DNA of 64,000 nt from an uncultured Acetatifactor sp. (lineage in GTDB: Bacteria > Bacillota > Clostridia > Lachnospirales > Lachnospiraceae). The notes below the pieces were generated by a model. The model made no database searches. It was not told the origin of the DNA and saw nothing but the letters and a program-made list of their open reading frames with translations. Location: assembly GCA_910578185.1 (NCBI GenBank), contig CAJTPN010000003.1, positions 62,001 through 126,000 of the forward strand, read 5' to 3'. Shown in pieces: positions 24,993-33,543 of the stretch; the stretch's first letter is position 1; each line of letters starts with the position of its first letter. A program made the translations under genes and the position numbers.

Positions 24993-25466
24993 TTATATGT
25001 ATTTTATGGTAAAATTCAACTTCTTTCCCTCCACCTCCATAATGGCATACGACGGCCGATGCCCGTCCTGCCTGGGATAGGATATACTTCCCGGATTGAC
25101 GGCAATTACACCTCCTTCCCTGTCGATTACAGGCCTGTGGGTATGTCCATACAGCACAATGTCCATCCCTTTTGCTACCGCTTCTCTTTTCAATGTTTCA
25201 TTTCCCATGGATACATAGTAATTATGTCCATGAGTCACCCATATCTTAAACCCCTCTATCTCAAGCTCTAACTCTCTGGGTAAGCGGGAAAAAAAGTCAT
25301 TATTCCCCGGCACGATCCTCAATGGACACCCCGCTGCTCTGGACAACTCTTCCTCGCAGCCCTCCGAATCTCCACAGTGGATTACCATATCAGGAACCTG
25401 CTTGCGAACAATCTGAAAATAATTGTCGTTTCTTCTATGTGTATCGCTGACAATCAATATCTTCAT
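24993..25466 (-). CDS. YfcE-type metallophosphoesterase
   Basis: 157 residues with all calcineurin-like metal motifs: SDTHRR near residue 8, IHCGDSEG near 30, GNNDFF near 55, THGHNY near 80 and YGHTHRP near 108. This is the small YfcE/MJ0936 family of Mn2+-dependent phosphodiesterases; the physiological substrate is not settled. It overlaps rdgB by 4 bases and is likely its operon partner, a common pairing in clostridia. Confidence 0.9.
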   Translation of the reverse strand: MKILIVSDTHRRNDNYFQIVRKQVPDMVIHCGDSEGCEEELSRAAGCPLRIVPGNNDFFSRLPRELELEIEGFKIWVTHGHNYYVSMGNETLKREAVAKGMDIVLYGHTHRPVIDREGGVIAVNPGSISYPRQDGHRPSYAIMEVEGKKLNFTIKYI

Positions 25467-26044
25467 AGCTTCCCTAATTCCTCTTTCATAAGCCCAAGTG
25501 CCTTCCCCCTGTGACTAATCCTATTTTTTTCCGCCTCGCCAAGTTCCGCTGTGGTCTTTCCAATCTCCGGCACAAAAAAAATGGGATCGTAGCCAAAACC
25601 ATTGTCGCCTTTTTCCTCATATCCGATTCTGCCTTCTATTGCGGCTCTTACGGTCAACTCTCTTCCGCCAGGCAATACTGCGGCTATTGCGCACACAAAT
25701 CTGGCAGTACGCTTTTCCTCCGGTACTCCTTCCAGACGGCTAATCAAATTAGCATTTTTCACTCGGTATGACGTATCCTCCCCCATGTACCTTGCGGAAT
25801 AAACACCGGGCTCCCCGTTAAGCCAGTCAATTTCCAGCCCGGAATCATCCGCCAGCACCAAGTCTTGTGTATGTACAGCCACGGCCCTGGCCTTGATCAG
25901 TGCATTCTCCTCATAGGTCTGGCCATTCTCCTCAACATTTATTTCAATCCCCGCCTCTTTCATGGAGTAAATTTCCCGGCAGAAATCTGCCATGATCGTC
26001 CTGATCTCCTTCATTTTACCTTCGTTCCCCGTGGCAAATATCAT
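25463..26044 (-). CDS. rdgB: XTP/dITP pyrophosphatase (RdgB/HAM1)
   Basis: 193 residues with the family signatures: IFATGNEGKMKEI at the start, VLADDSGLEIDWLNGEPGVYSARY in two parts near residue 68, and GDNGFGYDPIF near residue 148. Hydrolyses non-canonical purine nucleotides such as dITP and XTP to monophosphates, keeping them out of nucleic acids. Full length. The stop overlaps the start of the phosphoesterase gene. Confidence 0.95.
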   Translation of the reverse strand: MIFATGNEGKMKEIRTIMADFCREIYSMKEAGIEINVEENGQTYEENALIKARAVAVHTQDLVLADDSGLEIDWLNGEPGVYSARYMGEDTSYRVKNANLISRLEGVPEEKRTARFVCAIAAVLPGGRELTVRAAIEGRIGYEEKGDNGFGYDPIFFVPEIGKTTAELGEAEKNRISHRGKALGLMKEELGKL

Positions 26045-26184
26045 CTGTTCCTCCTCCCGTCCATCCTATCCAATCTTCCTGATCACCTTTATCTCACATC
26101 GCCGCATACAAATGTATGCCAAGCCCCATTGTAACGAAGGCTTAACACCGCCTATGCAAAGGGGTGGGGCAAGCTTTCCTGCCA

Positions 26185-27342
26185 TTAGTCTACGGCTGCC
26201 TTCTTTGCCTTTGGCTTAGGCCCCAGAAACTGATAATAATATGTCTTCATCATTCCATTATATATCTTACGATTTTTATCCGCCTTGCGCCCGATATCCC
26301 GTTCCGCATTCTCATAAGCCGTAATTAAATACATACTCCAGGAATCAAGGGCCTGATACCGTTGGCCAATGATTTGATATAAAGCAGGCAGCTCTTCTTT
26401 GTCCTGGAGACGTTCCCCATAAGGGGGATTGGTGATCAAAAAACCATACTTTTTAGGATGACTGAGTTGGTCAACTCCTCGTCTTTGAAAATGAATCAGC
26501 TGATCTACGCCTGCAAGCCGAGCGTTTTCCCGGGCAATACCAACCATCTTATCATCGATATCATAACCCTGAATATCCGGTTTCACATCTGTCTGCACCA
26601 GATCTCCCGCTTCCTCAAAAGCATCACGCCATATGTCTTCTCCGATCACCTGTCCCCATCCTTGGGCAAGATAATTTCTATTCATCCCCGGAGCAATATT
26701 TGCCGCCATCATGGCCGCTTCTATGGGGATCGTACCACCCCCGCAAAATGGATCCACCAAAATCCGGCTGCCGTTCCAAGGCGTCAGCATAATCAACGCT
26801 GCCGCCAGATTTTCCGCGATGGGCGCCTTAACCGTCAGCTTACGATATCCTCTTTTATGTAAGGATTCCCCTGTGGTATCCAGTCCCACCGTAACCTGAT
26901 CCTTCATCAGGAACACTCTCACCGGAAAACGCTCACCCTCCTCCGCAAACCAATTCACATGATATACTTCCTTCAGCCGCTCCACCATTGCCTTCTTCAT
27001 GACTGCCTGAATATCCGAAGGGCTGAAAAGCTTTGATTTGACACTGGCCGCCTTCGCCACCCAGAATTTCCCGTCGGATGCTATATATTCCTCCCACGGA
27101 AGACTCTTGGTCCCCTGATATAATTCTTCAAATGTCTCCGCAGGAAAACTTCCGACCTTGATCAGAATCCGCTCCGCCGTCCGCAAAAAAATATTGGCGC
27201 GGCACACAGCTTCTTCATCTCCCAAAAAAGTCACCCTGCCGTCGGCCACTTCCGTAATATCATATCCCAAATCGTCTATTTCCCTTTTCAGTACCGCTTC
27301 GACACCAAAATGACAGGGAGCGATCAATTCAAACTTCCTCAT
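26185..27342 (-). CDS. THUMP-domain 23S rRNA (guanine-N2) methyltransferase, RlmL/YpsC-like
   Basis: 385 residues from MRKFELIAPCHFG, with GAGG 5 bases upstream. Residues 1-155 hold a ferredoxin-like plus THUMP region (VGSFPAETFEELYQG). The catalytic part has DPFCGGGTIPIEAAMMA near residue 200, then GYDIDDKMV and the TNPPYGERL motif near 300 that recognises the exocyclic amine. The Firmicutes members correspond to the N-terminal half of RlmKL and modify 23S rRNA. A monocistronic or leading gene before the small Asn-rich gene. Confidence 0.9.
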   Translation of the reverse strand: MRKFELIAPCHFGVEAVLKREIDDLGYDITEVADGRVTFLGDEEAVCRANIFLRTAERILIKVGSFPAETFEELYQGTKSLPWEEYIASDGKFWVAKAASVKSKLFSPSDIQAVMKKAMVERLKEVYHVNWFAEEGERFPVRVFLMKDQVTVGLDTTGESLHKRGYRKLTVKAPIAENLAAALIMLTPWNGSRILVDPFCGGGTIPIEAAMMAANIAPGMNRNYLAQGWGQVIGEDIWRDAFEEAGDLVQTDVKPDIQGYDIDDKMVGIARENARLAGVDQLIHFQRRGVDQLSHPKKYGFLITNPPYGERLQDKEELPALYQIIGQRYQALDSWSMYLITAYENAERDIGRKADKNRKIYNGMMKTYYYQFLGPKPKAKKAAVD

Positions 27343-27471
27343 TTTCACCTCATCATATGCCATACAGACTTTTCTTCCGCTACCGGACATACATCTGCGG
27401 CGCAGCTTCCATGTATTCTTTCTAACCAGTATACCTTCTTTTTTACAATATGTAAATAGATAAAAACGAAT

Positions 27472-27501
27472 AGGGACACCGCTGTATGCAGCAGTGTCCC
27501 T
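27472..27501 (-). terminator. Terminator after the Asn-rich gene
   Basis: On the minus strand AGGGACACTGCTG (27501-27489) pairs with CAGCGGTGTCCCT (27484-27472), followed by ATTCGTTTTT. It ends the Asn/Gln-rich gene transcript. Confidence 0.75.
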
Positions 27502-27516
27502 GTTCCCAGAATTACC

Positions 27517-27672
27517 TTAGAAGTTCTTGTTCTGATTGTTCTTGTTCTGGTTCTGGTTATTCTGGTTGTTGTTCTTATTCTGGTTGTTGTTCTGGTTGTT
27601 CTGATTCTGGTTGCTGTTCTTGCAGTTTTCAGAATTGTTTGTGCTGTTGTTGTAATTATTATTGTTGTCCAT
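27517..27672 (-). CDS. Asn/Gln/Lys-rich low-complexity peptide
   Basis: 51 residues from MDNNNNYNNSTN; GAGG lies 6 bases upstream of the ATG. About half the residues are Asn, with Gln and Lys; one Cys at position 17. The repeating NQNQN/NNQNK pattern is extremely polar and probably disordered. It has its own ribosome site and terminator, so it is probably expressed. Similar Asn-rich small proteins occur in Lachnospiraceae, without known function; a spore or surface role is only a guess. Confidence 0.65.
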   Translation of the reverse strand: MDNNNNYNNSTNNSENCKNSNQNQNNQNNNQNKNNNQNNQNQNKNNQNKNF

Positions 27673-28045
27673 TTTTTTCCTCACATCCTGCCGCCGCAGC
27701 GGCGATCCAAATTGATTATCAGTTACAGGAGTAGTATGGCAAAAACGCACAAAAAATATGCCCATCAGAATTAGTACTTTAGTACTATTATCATATTGCA
27801 TATTTTTGGCAGTCGTAGTATACTGAGATAGTAAACAGATTTACTTTTTTTCTGTTTATCCCCCTTTATATATTTATACTCCCCTCAAGACGGGCTATTG
27901 GTTTCCCCCAATGGCTCGTCTTTTTTATCTGATCGTATCAACCGACTCTGTGAGCAGTCAGCTCCAAAATACAATTACATAATTCATGGACGTGATGGAT
28001 GGAACATAGATTTTGAAGTGCGGAATCTATTGGCAGCAAGTACGC
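27673..28045. other. Intergenic stretch with a terminator-like hairpin
   Basis: No gene seen. AAGACGGGCTATTGG (27888-27902) and CCAATGGCTCGTCTT (27909-27923) form a hairpin followed by TTTTATC on the plus strand, a terminator-like element with no visible plus-strand gene before it. Upstream of the Asn-rich gene, tandem TAGTACTA-type motifs occur near 27770-27790. Confidence 0.5.
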
Positions 28046-28501
28046 TCAATTCATCCAGTCACGAAATACTTTGACAAAGAATAACACCAGCATTATGGGC
28101 AATATAATGGGCAAAATAGCGGAGATGAAAGAAAACACCGCGCTTAACACCAAAATCAAGATCAAAATGGCAAGAATAAGCCAGATCCATATCGGTACTC
28201 CCGCCCCACCTTGTAAACGCCTTTTTGTCTCTTGCTCCCTGCCCATGCCGAAATTCTGTGCGGCAGCTCTGCCGCTGTTTTCCGCAGCCCCTTCTCTGCT
28301 TCCGCCCCTTGTCTCCACAATCGTACGAGCTATCAGTCTGGGATCCCCCAAAGAGACAAGCACTTCCTCTTCGCTTCTTCCCTTGCGAATCTCCGTATTA
28401 ATATAGTCCTCATAAAAACGCACATTTTCCATTATCTGTCCCGAAGAAAGCCTGCCGGTTAAGGCGTCCCGTAACTTATCCAAAAATTCCAGTTTTGTCA
28501 T
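28046..28501 (-). CDS. HAAS/DUF1700-domain membrane protein
   Basis: 151 residues from MTKLEFLDKLRDAL (GGAG 6 bases upstream). The N-terminal HAAS domain has LTGRLSSGQIMENVRFYEDY and EEEVLVSLGDPRLIARTIVE. A Gly/Arg-rich linker and two closely spaced hydrophobic segments (residues about 105-145) follow. Unlike the copy at 11.6 kb there is no PadR gene beside it. Likely an envelope-associated protein; function unknown. Confidence 0.8.
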   Translation of the reverse strand: MTKLEFLDKLRDALTGRLSSGQIMENVRFYEDYINTEIRKGRSEEEVLVSLGDPRLIARTIVETRGGSREGAAENSGRAAAQNFGMGREQETKRRLQGGAGVPIWIWLILAILILILVLSAVFSFISAILPIILPIMLVLFFVKVFRDWMN

Positions 28502-28544
28502 ATCATTCTCCATTTTCAACGTCTCCAACATATAGCCTGCGGCG

Positions 28545-28937
28545 TCAATACCGATCCATGCCTTCTCCTGCGGAAAGTCTCCGCAGATAAACGTCTGGCT
28601 CCTTCTTCATCCGCTGCATGGTCAAAAAAGCATTCAGCACCATAGCCTCCTTGTTGCAGCACTCCGTATTTTTACCAATATCACCAATGAGATTGTATCG
28701 ATCCATTTGCCAGACATACAAGTCTGTCAAACCATAGCCACAGCATCTATCTTCATCACAAAAAGTATGATGTTCCAGATAGTACAGGAACTCTTTCATC
28801 TGGCCCTCGTCTGCCAGCAGTCCTGCCCATAATCCGTCCAGCCACCCAGGCTCCTTTCCTGCGTATTCTCCCAGAATCTGAAGCGCTTCGTAGGACTTGA
28901 TTTTTCTTGCATCATACAGTATTCCGTTCATTTCCAA
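28545..28937 (-). CDS. Conserved hypothetical protein
   Basis: 130 residues, acidic, soluble, with a CDEDRCCGYGLTDLYVWQMD segment in the middle and a helical remainder. No domain recognised. Separated from the HAAS gene by 43 bases and probably cotranscribed. The clustered Cys could bind metal but are too few to be sure. Confidence 0.65.
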   Translation of the reverse strand: MEMNGILYDARKIKSYEALQILGEYAGKEPGWLDGLWAGLLADEGQMKEFLYYLEHHTFCDEDRCCGYGLTDLYVWQMDRYNLIGDIGKNTECCNKEAMVLNAFLTMQRMKKEPDVYLRRLSAGEGMDRY

Positions 28938-29013
28938 CCTCTTCTCTCATTTACGGCAATCCGGACTCCCGCCCCGGCATTGTCATTTTATGTTCCCGTC
29001 TTTGTGAAAATTC

Positions 29014-29268
29014 TCACCACTTCTCTCTGGGACAACAGTTTCTCATCACTGCCGCCCGAAGCTCCACATAACACCCGCAGCTACGGCACATCCCTTCCAA
29101 CAGCAGTTCGCATTCTTTACATATATTAAGTCTTTCTTCGTACAACTCTACGGGCGCCTTCACATCTGCATCCAAGTTATCTATATACTCCCTGAGGGAT
29201 TGAAAATATGCTTCCTGTCCCGCCATATCTCTGATCAGACACCTTTTGCATAATCTTAAATTTTCCAT
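29014..29268 (-). CDS. DUF6171-type Cys-rich small protein
   Basis: 84 residues with paired cysteines: LCKRCLIRDMA at the start, NICKECELLLEGMCRSCGCY in the middle and NCCPREKW at the end. The spacing suits one or two zinc sites. It matches my memory of DUF6171, a small clostridial family without known function. No ribosome-site ambiguity. Confidence 0.7.
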   Translation of the reverse strand: MENLRLCKRCLIRDMAGQEAYFQSLREYIDNLDADVKAPVELYEERLNICKECELLLEGMCRSCGCYVELRAAVMRNCCPREKW

Positions 29269-29304
29269 GATTCTTTTACATCCTGTCCCTTTACTGTATG
29301 AGCA

Positions 29305-29973
29305 TTATATCTCTGAAATTTCATATAGAGCAATGCTTACCGCTATCGGGAGGTTTAGACTGTCAATCGCATTGCTGTGGCGTATCACCACACTCGTTCC
29401 AATCTCATGAAACGCTTCAGGCAATCCCGTAGCTTCATTGCCAAATATCAAAGAATATGGCTCAACAAATGCAACATTTTTCAGAGACCCGCTGGCATTT
29501 AACATAAAAGGATAAAGGGAATTCCCGGGATTTAATTTCATATAATCAGATATATTATCAAAATACTGTATTTCCATCCCAAAAAAGGCTCCCATGGAAG
29601 CCCTGATAACCTTGGGATCAAAAATATCTACCGCCGGCCTGACGATGGCTACGTTTTTGATCCCAAATCCCAGACAGCTTCTTAATATCGTTCCAAGATT
29701 TCCCGCATTGGATGGGTTCACCAGCACCAAATGATTTATCCCGCACTTGATCTTCATCCCATATTTATTAAATTTTCCTATAACAAAACAATTCTCTTTA
29801 TTCGATAGTATATTAAATATTTTATCATTTACACTGTATTCAACATGATTTTTATGACAAAGGGCTATCAATTTGTCATATACTTCACTTTTTACAAACG
29901 AAGAGTGAATATAGATATGCACTACCTGATCCGGTCTTTGATACAATAACTCAAATGTCAAAGTAATACCCAA
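29305..29973 (-). CDS. TrmH/SpoU-family RNA methyltransferase
   Basis: At least 222 residues. The SPOUT motifs are clear: VNPSNAGNLGTILRSCLGFG (motif 1), LIFGNEATGLPEAF (motif 2) and AIDSLNLPIAVSIALYE (motif 3), giving a knotted SAM-binding domain that methylates 2'-O of ribose. The start is uncertain: the frame is open upstream through ISARYKKEGDVSYALG, which looks like the genuine N-terminus, but no standard start codon with a ribosome site is found there, only ATT/GTT just after GGGGGAG near 30015. Either a rare start or a small indel. Confidence 0.85.
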   Translation of the reverse strand: MGITLTFELLYQRPDQVVHIYIHSSFVKSEVYDKLIALCHKNHVEYSVNDKIFNILSNKENCFVIGKFNKYGMKIKCGINHLVLVNPSNAGNLGTILRSCLGFGIKNVAIVRPAVDIFDPKVIRASMGAFFGMEIQYFDNISDYMKLNPGNSLYPFMLNASGSLKNVAFVEPYSLIFGNEATGLPEAFHEIGTSVVIRHSNAIDSLNLPIAVSIALYEISEI

Positions 29974-30356
29974 TGCATATGAGACATCGCCTTCTTTTTT
30001 ATACCTTGCGGAAATAACAATCTCCCCCTTTTTGCATTCATGGCCCTGACATAATTAGATTCCAAAAAAGACGTTTTATAAAGATCCGTCTTTCACTGTT
30101 GACTTCCTATGTCAAGCCATCAAAATTTTCACTTACTTTTTTCTTATTTTATCACAAGTTTACTTTACTTACAATTTAAGACGGCATATTTCTTCAGATA
30201 TATCCGCATTGTGGCTGTCGCCAATCACTTATAATATTTGTATCATATTAGAAGCATAATGACCAATAAATTTTTCAGACAGTTATTACCCAGGGAAGTT
30301 AGAAAAGCTTTCTAAAAACTGCTGTTTAACTCTTTCAGACTAAGCAAAGAGAAATA
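29974..30356. other. Intergenic stretch with possible 5' extension of the methyltransferase
   Basis: Apart from about 14 codons continuous with the methyltransferase frame (29974-30015), I see no gene here. The rest is AT-rich. Confidence 0.5.
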
Positions 30357-30388
30357 GCGGGAACGTCTGTTTTTCAAGACTTTCCCGC
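30357..30388 (-). terminator. Hairpin after tRNA-Arg(ACG)
   Basis: On the minus strand GCGGGAA (30388-30382) pairs with TTCCCGC (30363-30357) with inner GTCT/AGAC pairs; followed by TATTTCTCTTTG, a weak U-rich tail. Confidence 0.5.
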
Positions 30389-30413
30389 CATTTGCAAACC
30401 AACCTGCACAAAT

Positions 30414-30471
30414 GCACATAGTAACGTACATAAACGCACATAGTAACGTACATAAACGCACATAGTAACGT
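30414..30471. repeat. 22-bp tandem repeat abutting tRNA-Arg
   Basis: Two full copies of GCACATAGTAACGTACATAAAC (22 bases; 30414-30435, 30436-30457) and a partial third (30458-30471) run into the 3' end of tRNA-Arg. The unit shares ACGT-GCG-like bases with the tRNA 3' end. Confidence 0.85.
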
Positions 30472-30542
30472 GCGTTAGAGGATTCGAACCCCCGACCTTT
30501 TGGTCCGTAGCCAAACGCTCTATCCAGCTGAGCTAAACGCAC
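30469..30542 (-). tRNA. tRNA-Arg (anticodon ACG)
   Basis: Acceptor GTGCGTT / AACGCAC; anticodon stem TTTGG/CCAAA around CTACGGA, anticodon ACG (would be edited to ICG); T-loop GTTCGAATC. The 3' side merges with a 22-bp tandem repeat. Confidence 0.92.
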
Positions 30543-30733
30543 ACTTTTTTGTCACAACATTACTGCCTGCAACATTTAATATAATATACCCTGCTATCAA
30601 AAAAGTCAAGCATTATTTTAAAATATTACTCTTTTGTAATGCATTTTAGTAAAAAAAGTTCATCCGCCTGTCTAAACCATTAGAAAAACTATACATTTTC
30701 CACCATGTTTACACGAATGCAAAAGTTATAACA

Positions 30734-30757
30734 ACCCGGCAGATTTCTCTGCCGGGT
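30734..30757 (-). terminator. Terminator after the DUF1540 gene
   Basis: ACCCGGCAGA (30734-30743) and TCTGCCGGGT (30748-30757) form a perfect 10-pair hairpin; on the minus strand TGTTATAACTTTTG follows. It lies about 20 bases after the DUF1540 stop. Confidence 0.7.
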
Positions 30758-30778
30758 ATGTTTTTACACCGCGTTCTT

Positions 30779-31099
30779 TTATTTCTCCCGAAAAGTAGCA
30801 CATGCCGTTCCATGACAATTACATGCACCGCCGCCTTTGATATCCACGTGGTCCGCATTGCACTTATAATTGGAATTATAAATACATTTTGTTGCCTCAC
30901 AGTCGATACTGATCGTCTTGCTGGGATGGATCACGGAGCTTTTAAAGGAATCCGATCCTTCTTTTTCCTGGATAAAGCTTTCGCAGCAGGTATCGTCACA
31001 GTTGCAGGCATGCTTTCCGCCCACCATAATGTCCCCTTTGCTGCAAAGGCAATCCTCATTATAGGTACAATTTTGCACCGTACATTTTAAATCCGCCAT
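30779..31099 (-). CDS. Two-domain DUF1540 Cys-rich protein
   Basis: 106 residues from MADLKCTVQNC. Two repeats of about 40 residues each hold the DUF1540 cysteine pattern: CTVQNCTYNEDCLCSKGDI with HACNCDDTCCESF, and CEATKCIYNSNYKCNADHV with GACNCHGTACATF. Probably a zinc-binding small protein; the family is widespread in spore-forming clostridia, without an established function. A single gene with its own terminator. Confidence 0.88.
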   Translation of the reverse strand: MADLKCTVQNCTYNEDCLCSKGDIMVGGKHACNCDDTCCESFIQEKEGSDSFKSSVIHPSKTISIDCEATKCIYNSNYKCNADHVDIKGGGACNCHGTACATFREK

Positions 31100-31284
31100 A
31101 AAAGCCTCCTCTTCCGCGCCGCTTGCCTTACGAACCTGCATTAAGCAGCGCGGAAACGGCAGATTCGGACAGAAATTTGCGCATTCTCTTTATGCGCAAT
31201 TTGAACACAAACTGCATCTCTGTCAGAATTAGTATGCCTCATTCCGGCGATGATATTCACTTGATTTGGATGTTTTCCGGCGTT

Positions 31285-33249
31285 TTATTTGGACTCTTCC
31301 TGAACGGTTTCCCTGCGGATTTCTTTCGTGCGAATTTCCTCACAGATCTGATCCAGGAATGCTGCCAACGGTTTCTGCCCCTCGTCGCCGGCAAAACGGC
31401 TCCTGACAGAAACCAGTCCCTGTTCTTCCTCCTGCTGTCCTACTACTAACATATAGGGTACCTTTGCAAGCCTTGCTTCCCGTATCTTAAAACCGATTTT
31501 CTCAGAACGTTTGTCTGCCGATGCATCAATATCTCTCGCCCTCAACTCTTTGAGCACCTTATCGGCATATGCCTCATATTTTTCGGAAATTGGAAGCACT
31601 CTCACCTGTTCCGGACACAACCATGTAGGGAATTTACCTGCATATTTTTCGATCAGCCATGCCAACGTCCGCTCGTAGCACCCCATGGACGTCCTGTGGA
31701 TAATATAAGGCCGAACTTTGTCACCGTTCTGATCAATGTAATACATGTCAAACTGCTCCGCCAAAAGTGCGTCCCACTGAATCGTGATCATGGTATCTTC
31801 CTTGCCGTATACATTTCTGGCATTAATATCCACCTTGGGCCCGTAAAAAGCAGCTTCCCCCACATCTTCCACAAAAGGAATCCCCAGTTCGATCAAAATG
31901 TCCCGGATATGCTGTTCGGTCTCATTCCATACTTCCGGCTCACCGATATACTTTTCCCTGTTATTGGGATCCCACTTGGACAGATGATAGGTAACATCTT
32001 CCTCCACGCCCAAAGTGGTCAGGCAGTATTTGGCTAACGCGATACAACTCTTAAATTCCTCTACCATCTGATCCGGCCTTACTACCAGATGTCCCTCGGT
32101 AATCGTAAACTGCCGCACACGAGTCAACCCGTGCATTTCTCCAGAATCTTCCGAACGGAATAGCGTTGATGTCTCGCTCATTCTGTACGGAAGGTCACGA
32201 TATGACTTTTGTGAATTTTTATACACATAGTACTGGAAGGGACAGGTCATGGGCCGAAGCGCGTATACTTCCTTATCTTTTTCCTCATCGCCCAGCACAA
32301 ACATGCCTTCCTTATAGTGATCCCAATGTCCTGACATTTTATATAAGTCAGATTTTGCCATCAAAGGTGTTTTTGTGCGAACGTATCCCCATTCTTTATC
32401 CTCCAGATCCTCAATCCAGCGCTGGAGCTTCATAAGCATCCTGGTGCCCTTAGGGGTAAAAAGAGGAAGTCCCTGGCCGATTACGTCAACCGTAGTAAAC
32501 AATTCCATCTCCCGGCCAAGTTTGTTGTGATCCCGGCGTTTGGCATCTTCCATACGTTCCAGATGCTCCGCAAGCTCTTCTTTTTTATTATAAGCAGTGC
32601 CGTAAATACGCTGCAGCCTGGCCTTGTCGGAATCTCCCCGCCAATATGCCATGGAAGAAGATATCAACTTAAAAGCCTTAATGCCCTTCGTACTCATCAA
32701 ATGTGGTCCCGCACACAGATCAACAAAATCTCCCTGGCTGTAAAAAGAGATTTCCGCATCTTCCGGCAGATCTTGAATCAACTCCACTTTATATGGCTCT
32801 CCCCTGTCTTCCATATATTTCACTGCCTCCGCCCTGGGAAGCGTGAACTTCTCCAGTTTGGCGCCCTTTTTGATAATTTTCTTCATCTCCGCTTCTAAGG
32901 CGTCCAAATCTTCCCTGGAAAAAGGTTCATGGTCAAAATCATAGTAAAACCCCGTGTCAATACTGGGTCCAATGGCAAGTTTTGCATTCGGGAACAAATT
33001 CTTAACCGCCTCCGCAAGTACATGAGAGGTGGTGTGGCGAATAGCCGCCAAACCTTCTTCATCTGCTGCCGTACAAATACTCATCTCACAGTCATAGTCC
33101 ACGACTGTCCTCAAATCCACCGTTTTGCCGTCTACCTTTGCACAACAGGCAACTCGCGCCAAGCCCTCGCTGATATCTGACGCAATTTCAAATACGCTTT
33201 TGGCTCCATCATACTCTTTTATAGAACCATCCTTCAAAGTAATCTTCAT
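31285..33249 (-). CDS. thrS: Threonyl-tRNA synthetase
   Basis: 654 residues, full length. A TGS domain (1-62), the editing/second additional domain with HTTSHVLAEAVK and YSQGDFVDLCAGPHL (HxxxH and Cys of the editing site), the class II catalytic core with MTCPFQYYVYK, FRSEDSGEMHGLTRVRQFT and HRTSMGCYERTL, and a C-terminal anticodon-binding domain. Charges tRNA-Thr and edits mischarged Ser. AGGAGG 5 bases before the ATG. Controlled by the T-box at about 33.9-34.1 kb. Between lie a small membrane-protein gene and a 107-bp tandem hairpin repeat ending 14 bases before the start. Confidence 0.97.
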   Translation of the reverse strand: MKITLKDGSIKEYDGAKSVFEIASDISEGLARVACCAKVDGKTVDLRTVVDYDCEMSICTAADEEGLAAIRHTTSHVLAEAVKNLFPNAKLAIGPSIDTGFYYDFDHEPFSREDLDALEAEMKKIIKKGAKLEKFTLPRAEAVKYMEDRGEPYKVELIQDLPEDAEISFYSQGDFVDLCAGPHLMSTKGIKAFKLISSSMAYWRGDSDKARLQRIYGTAYNKKEELAEHLERMEDAKRRDHNKLGREMELFTTVDVIGQGLPLFTPKGTRMLMKLQRWIEDLEDKEWGYVRTKTPLMAKSDLYKMSGHWDHYKEGMFVLGDEEKDKEVYALRPMTCPFQYYVYKNSQKSYRDLPYRMSETSTLFRSEDSGEMHGLTRVRQFTITEGHLVVRPDQMVEEFKSCIALAKYCLTTLGVEEDVTYHLSKWDPNNREKYIGEPEVWNETEQHIRDILIELGIPFVEDVGEAAFYGPKVDINARNVYGKEDTMITIQWDALLAEQFDMYYIDQNGDKVRPYIIHRTSMGCYERTLAWLIEKYAGKFPTWLCPEQVRVLPISEKYEAYADKVLKELRARDIDASADKRSEKIGFKIREARLAKVPYMLVVGQQEEEQGLVSVRSRFAGDEGQKPLAAFLDQICEEIRTKEIRRETVQEESK

Positions 33250-33263
33250 TTTGTCCTCCTATT

Positions 33264-33543
33264 CCAGTTCCGTCCCTTCTCTTCAACGCCCACTCAGGGG
33301 AGATAATCAGTCGTAAATTCATCTACTGATTTTCTCCCTGGCGTTTCCGTTTCGGGACTGTTTTATTTTTCCAGTTCCGTCCCTTCTCTTCTACGCCCAC
33401 TCAGGGGAGATAATCAGTCGTAAATTCATCTACTGATTCTCTCCCTGGCGTTTCCGTTTCGGGACTGTTTTATTTTTCCAGTTCCGTCCCTTCTCTTCTA
33501 CGCCCACTCAGGGGGAATCGTTCCATTTCAGGACTGTTTTTTT
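33264..33543. repeat. 107-bp tandem hairpin repeat (2.6 copies) in the thrS leader
   Basis: Two near-identical 107-bp copies (33264-33370, 33371-33477) and a third, internally deleted copy (33478-33543). Each starts CCAGTTCCGTCCC and ends GGGACTGTTTTATTTTT on the plus strand. Within a copy, nested complementary segments are visible: CAGTTCCGTCCC with GGGACTG, ACGCC with GGCGT, GGGGAGA with CTCCC, and ATCAGT with ACTGAT, so each folds into one long stem. The copies differ by only two bases. Each plus-strand end looks like a terminator, but no plus-strand gene precedes it. Confidence 0.85.

Noticed and set aside
27486..27734. Plus-strand Cys/Ser-rich frame that looks like a Cys-rich peptide
   Set aside because: It is the exact antisense of the Asn/Gln-rich gene (Asn codons read backwards give Cys, Leu and Val codons); no ribosome site and it spans that gene's terminator.
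30414..30471. 22-bp repeats as a CRISPR array
   Set aside because: The copies are contiguous without spacers and no cas genes are present.
33264..33543. 107-bp repeats as a CRISPR array or protein-coding repeat
   Set aside because: No spacers; stops occur in the frames read and the pattern is nested hairpins, so it is non-coding.
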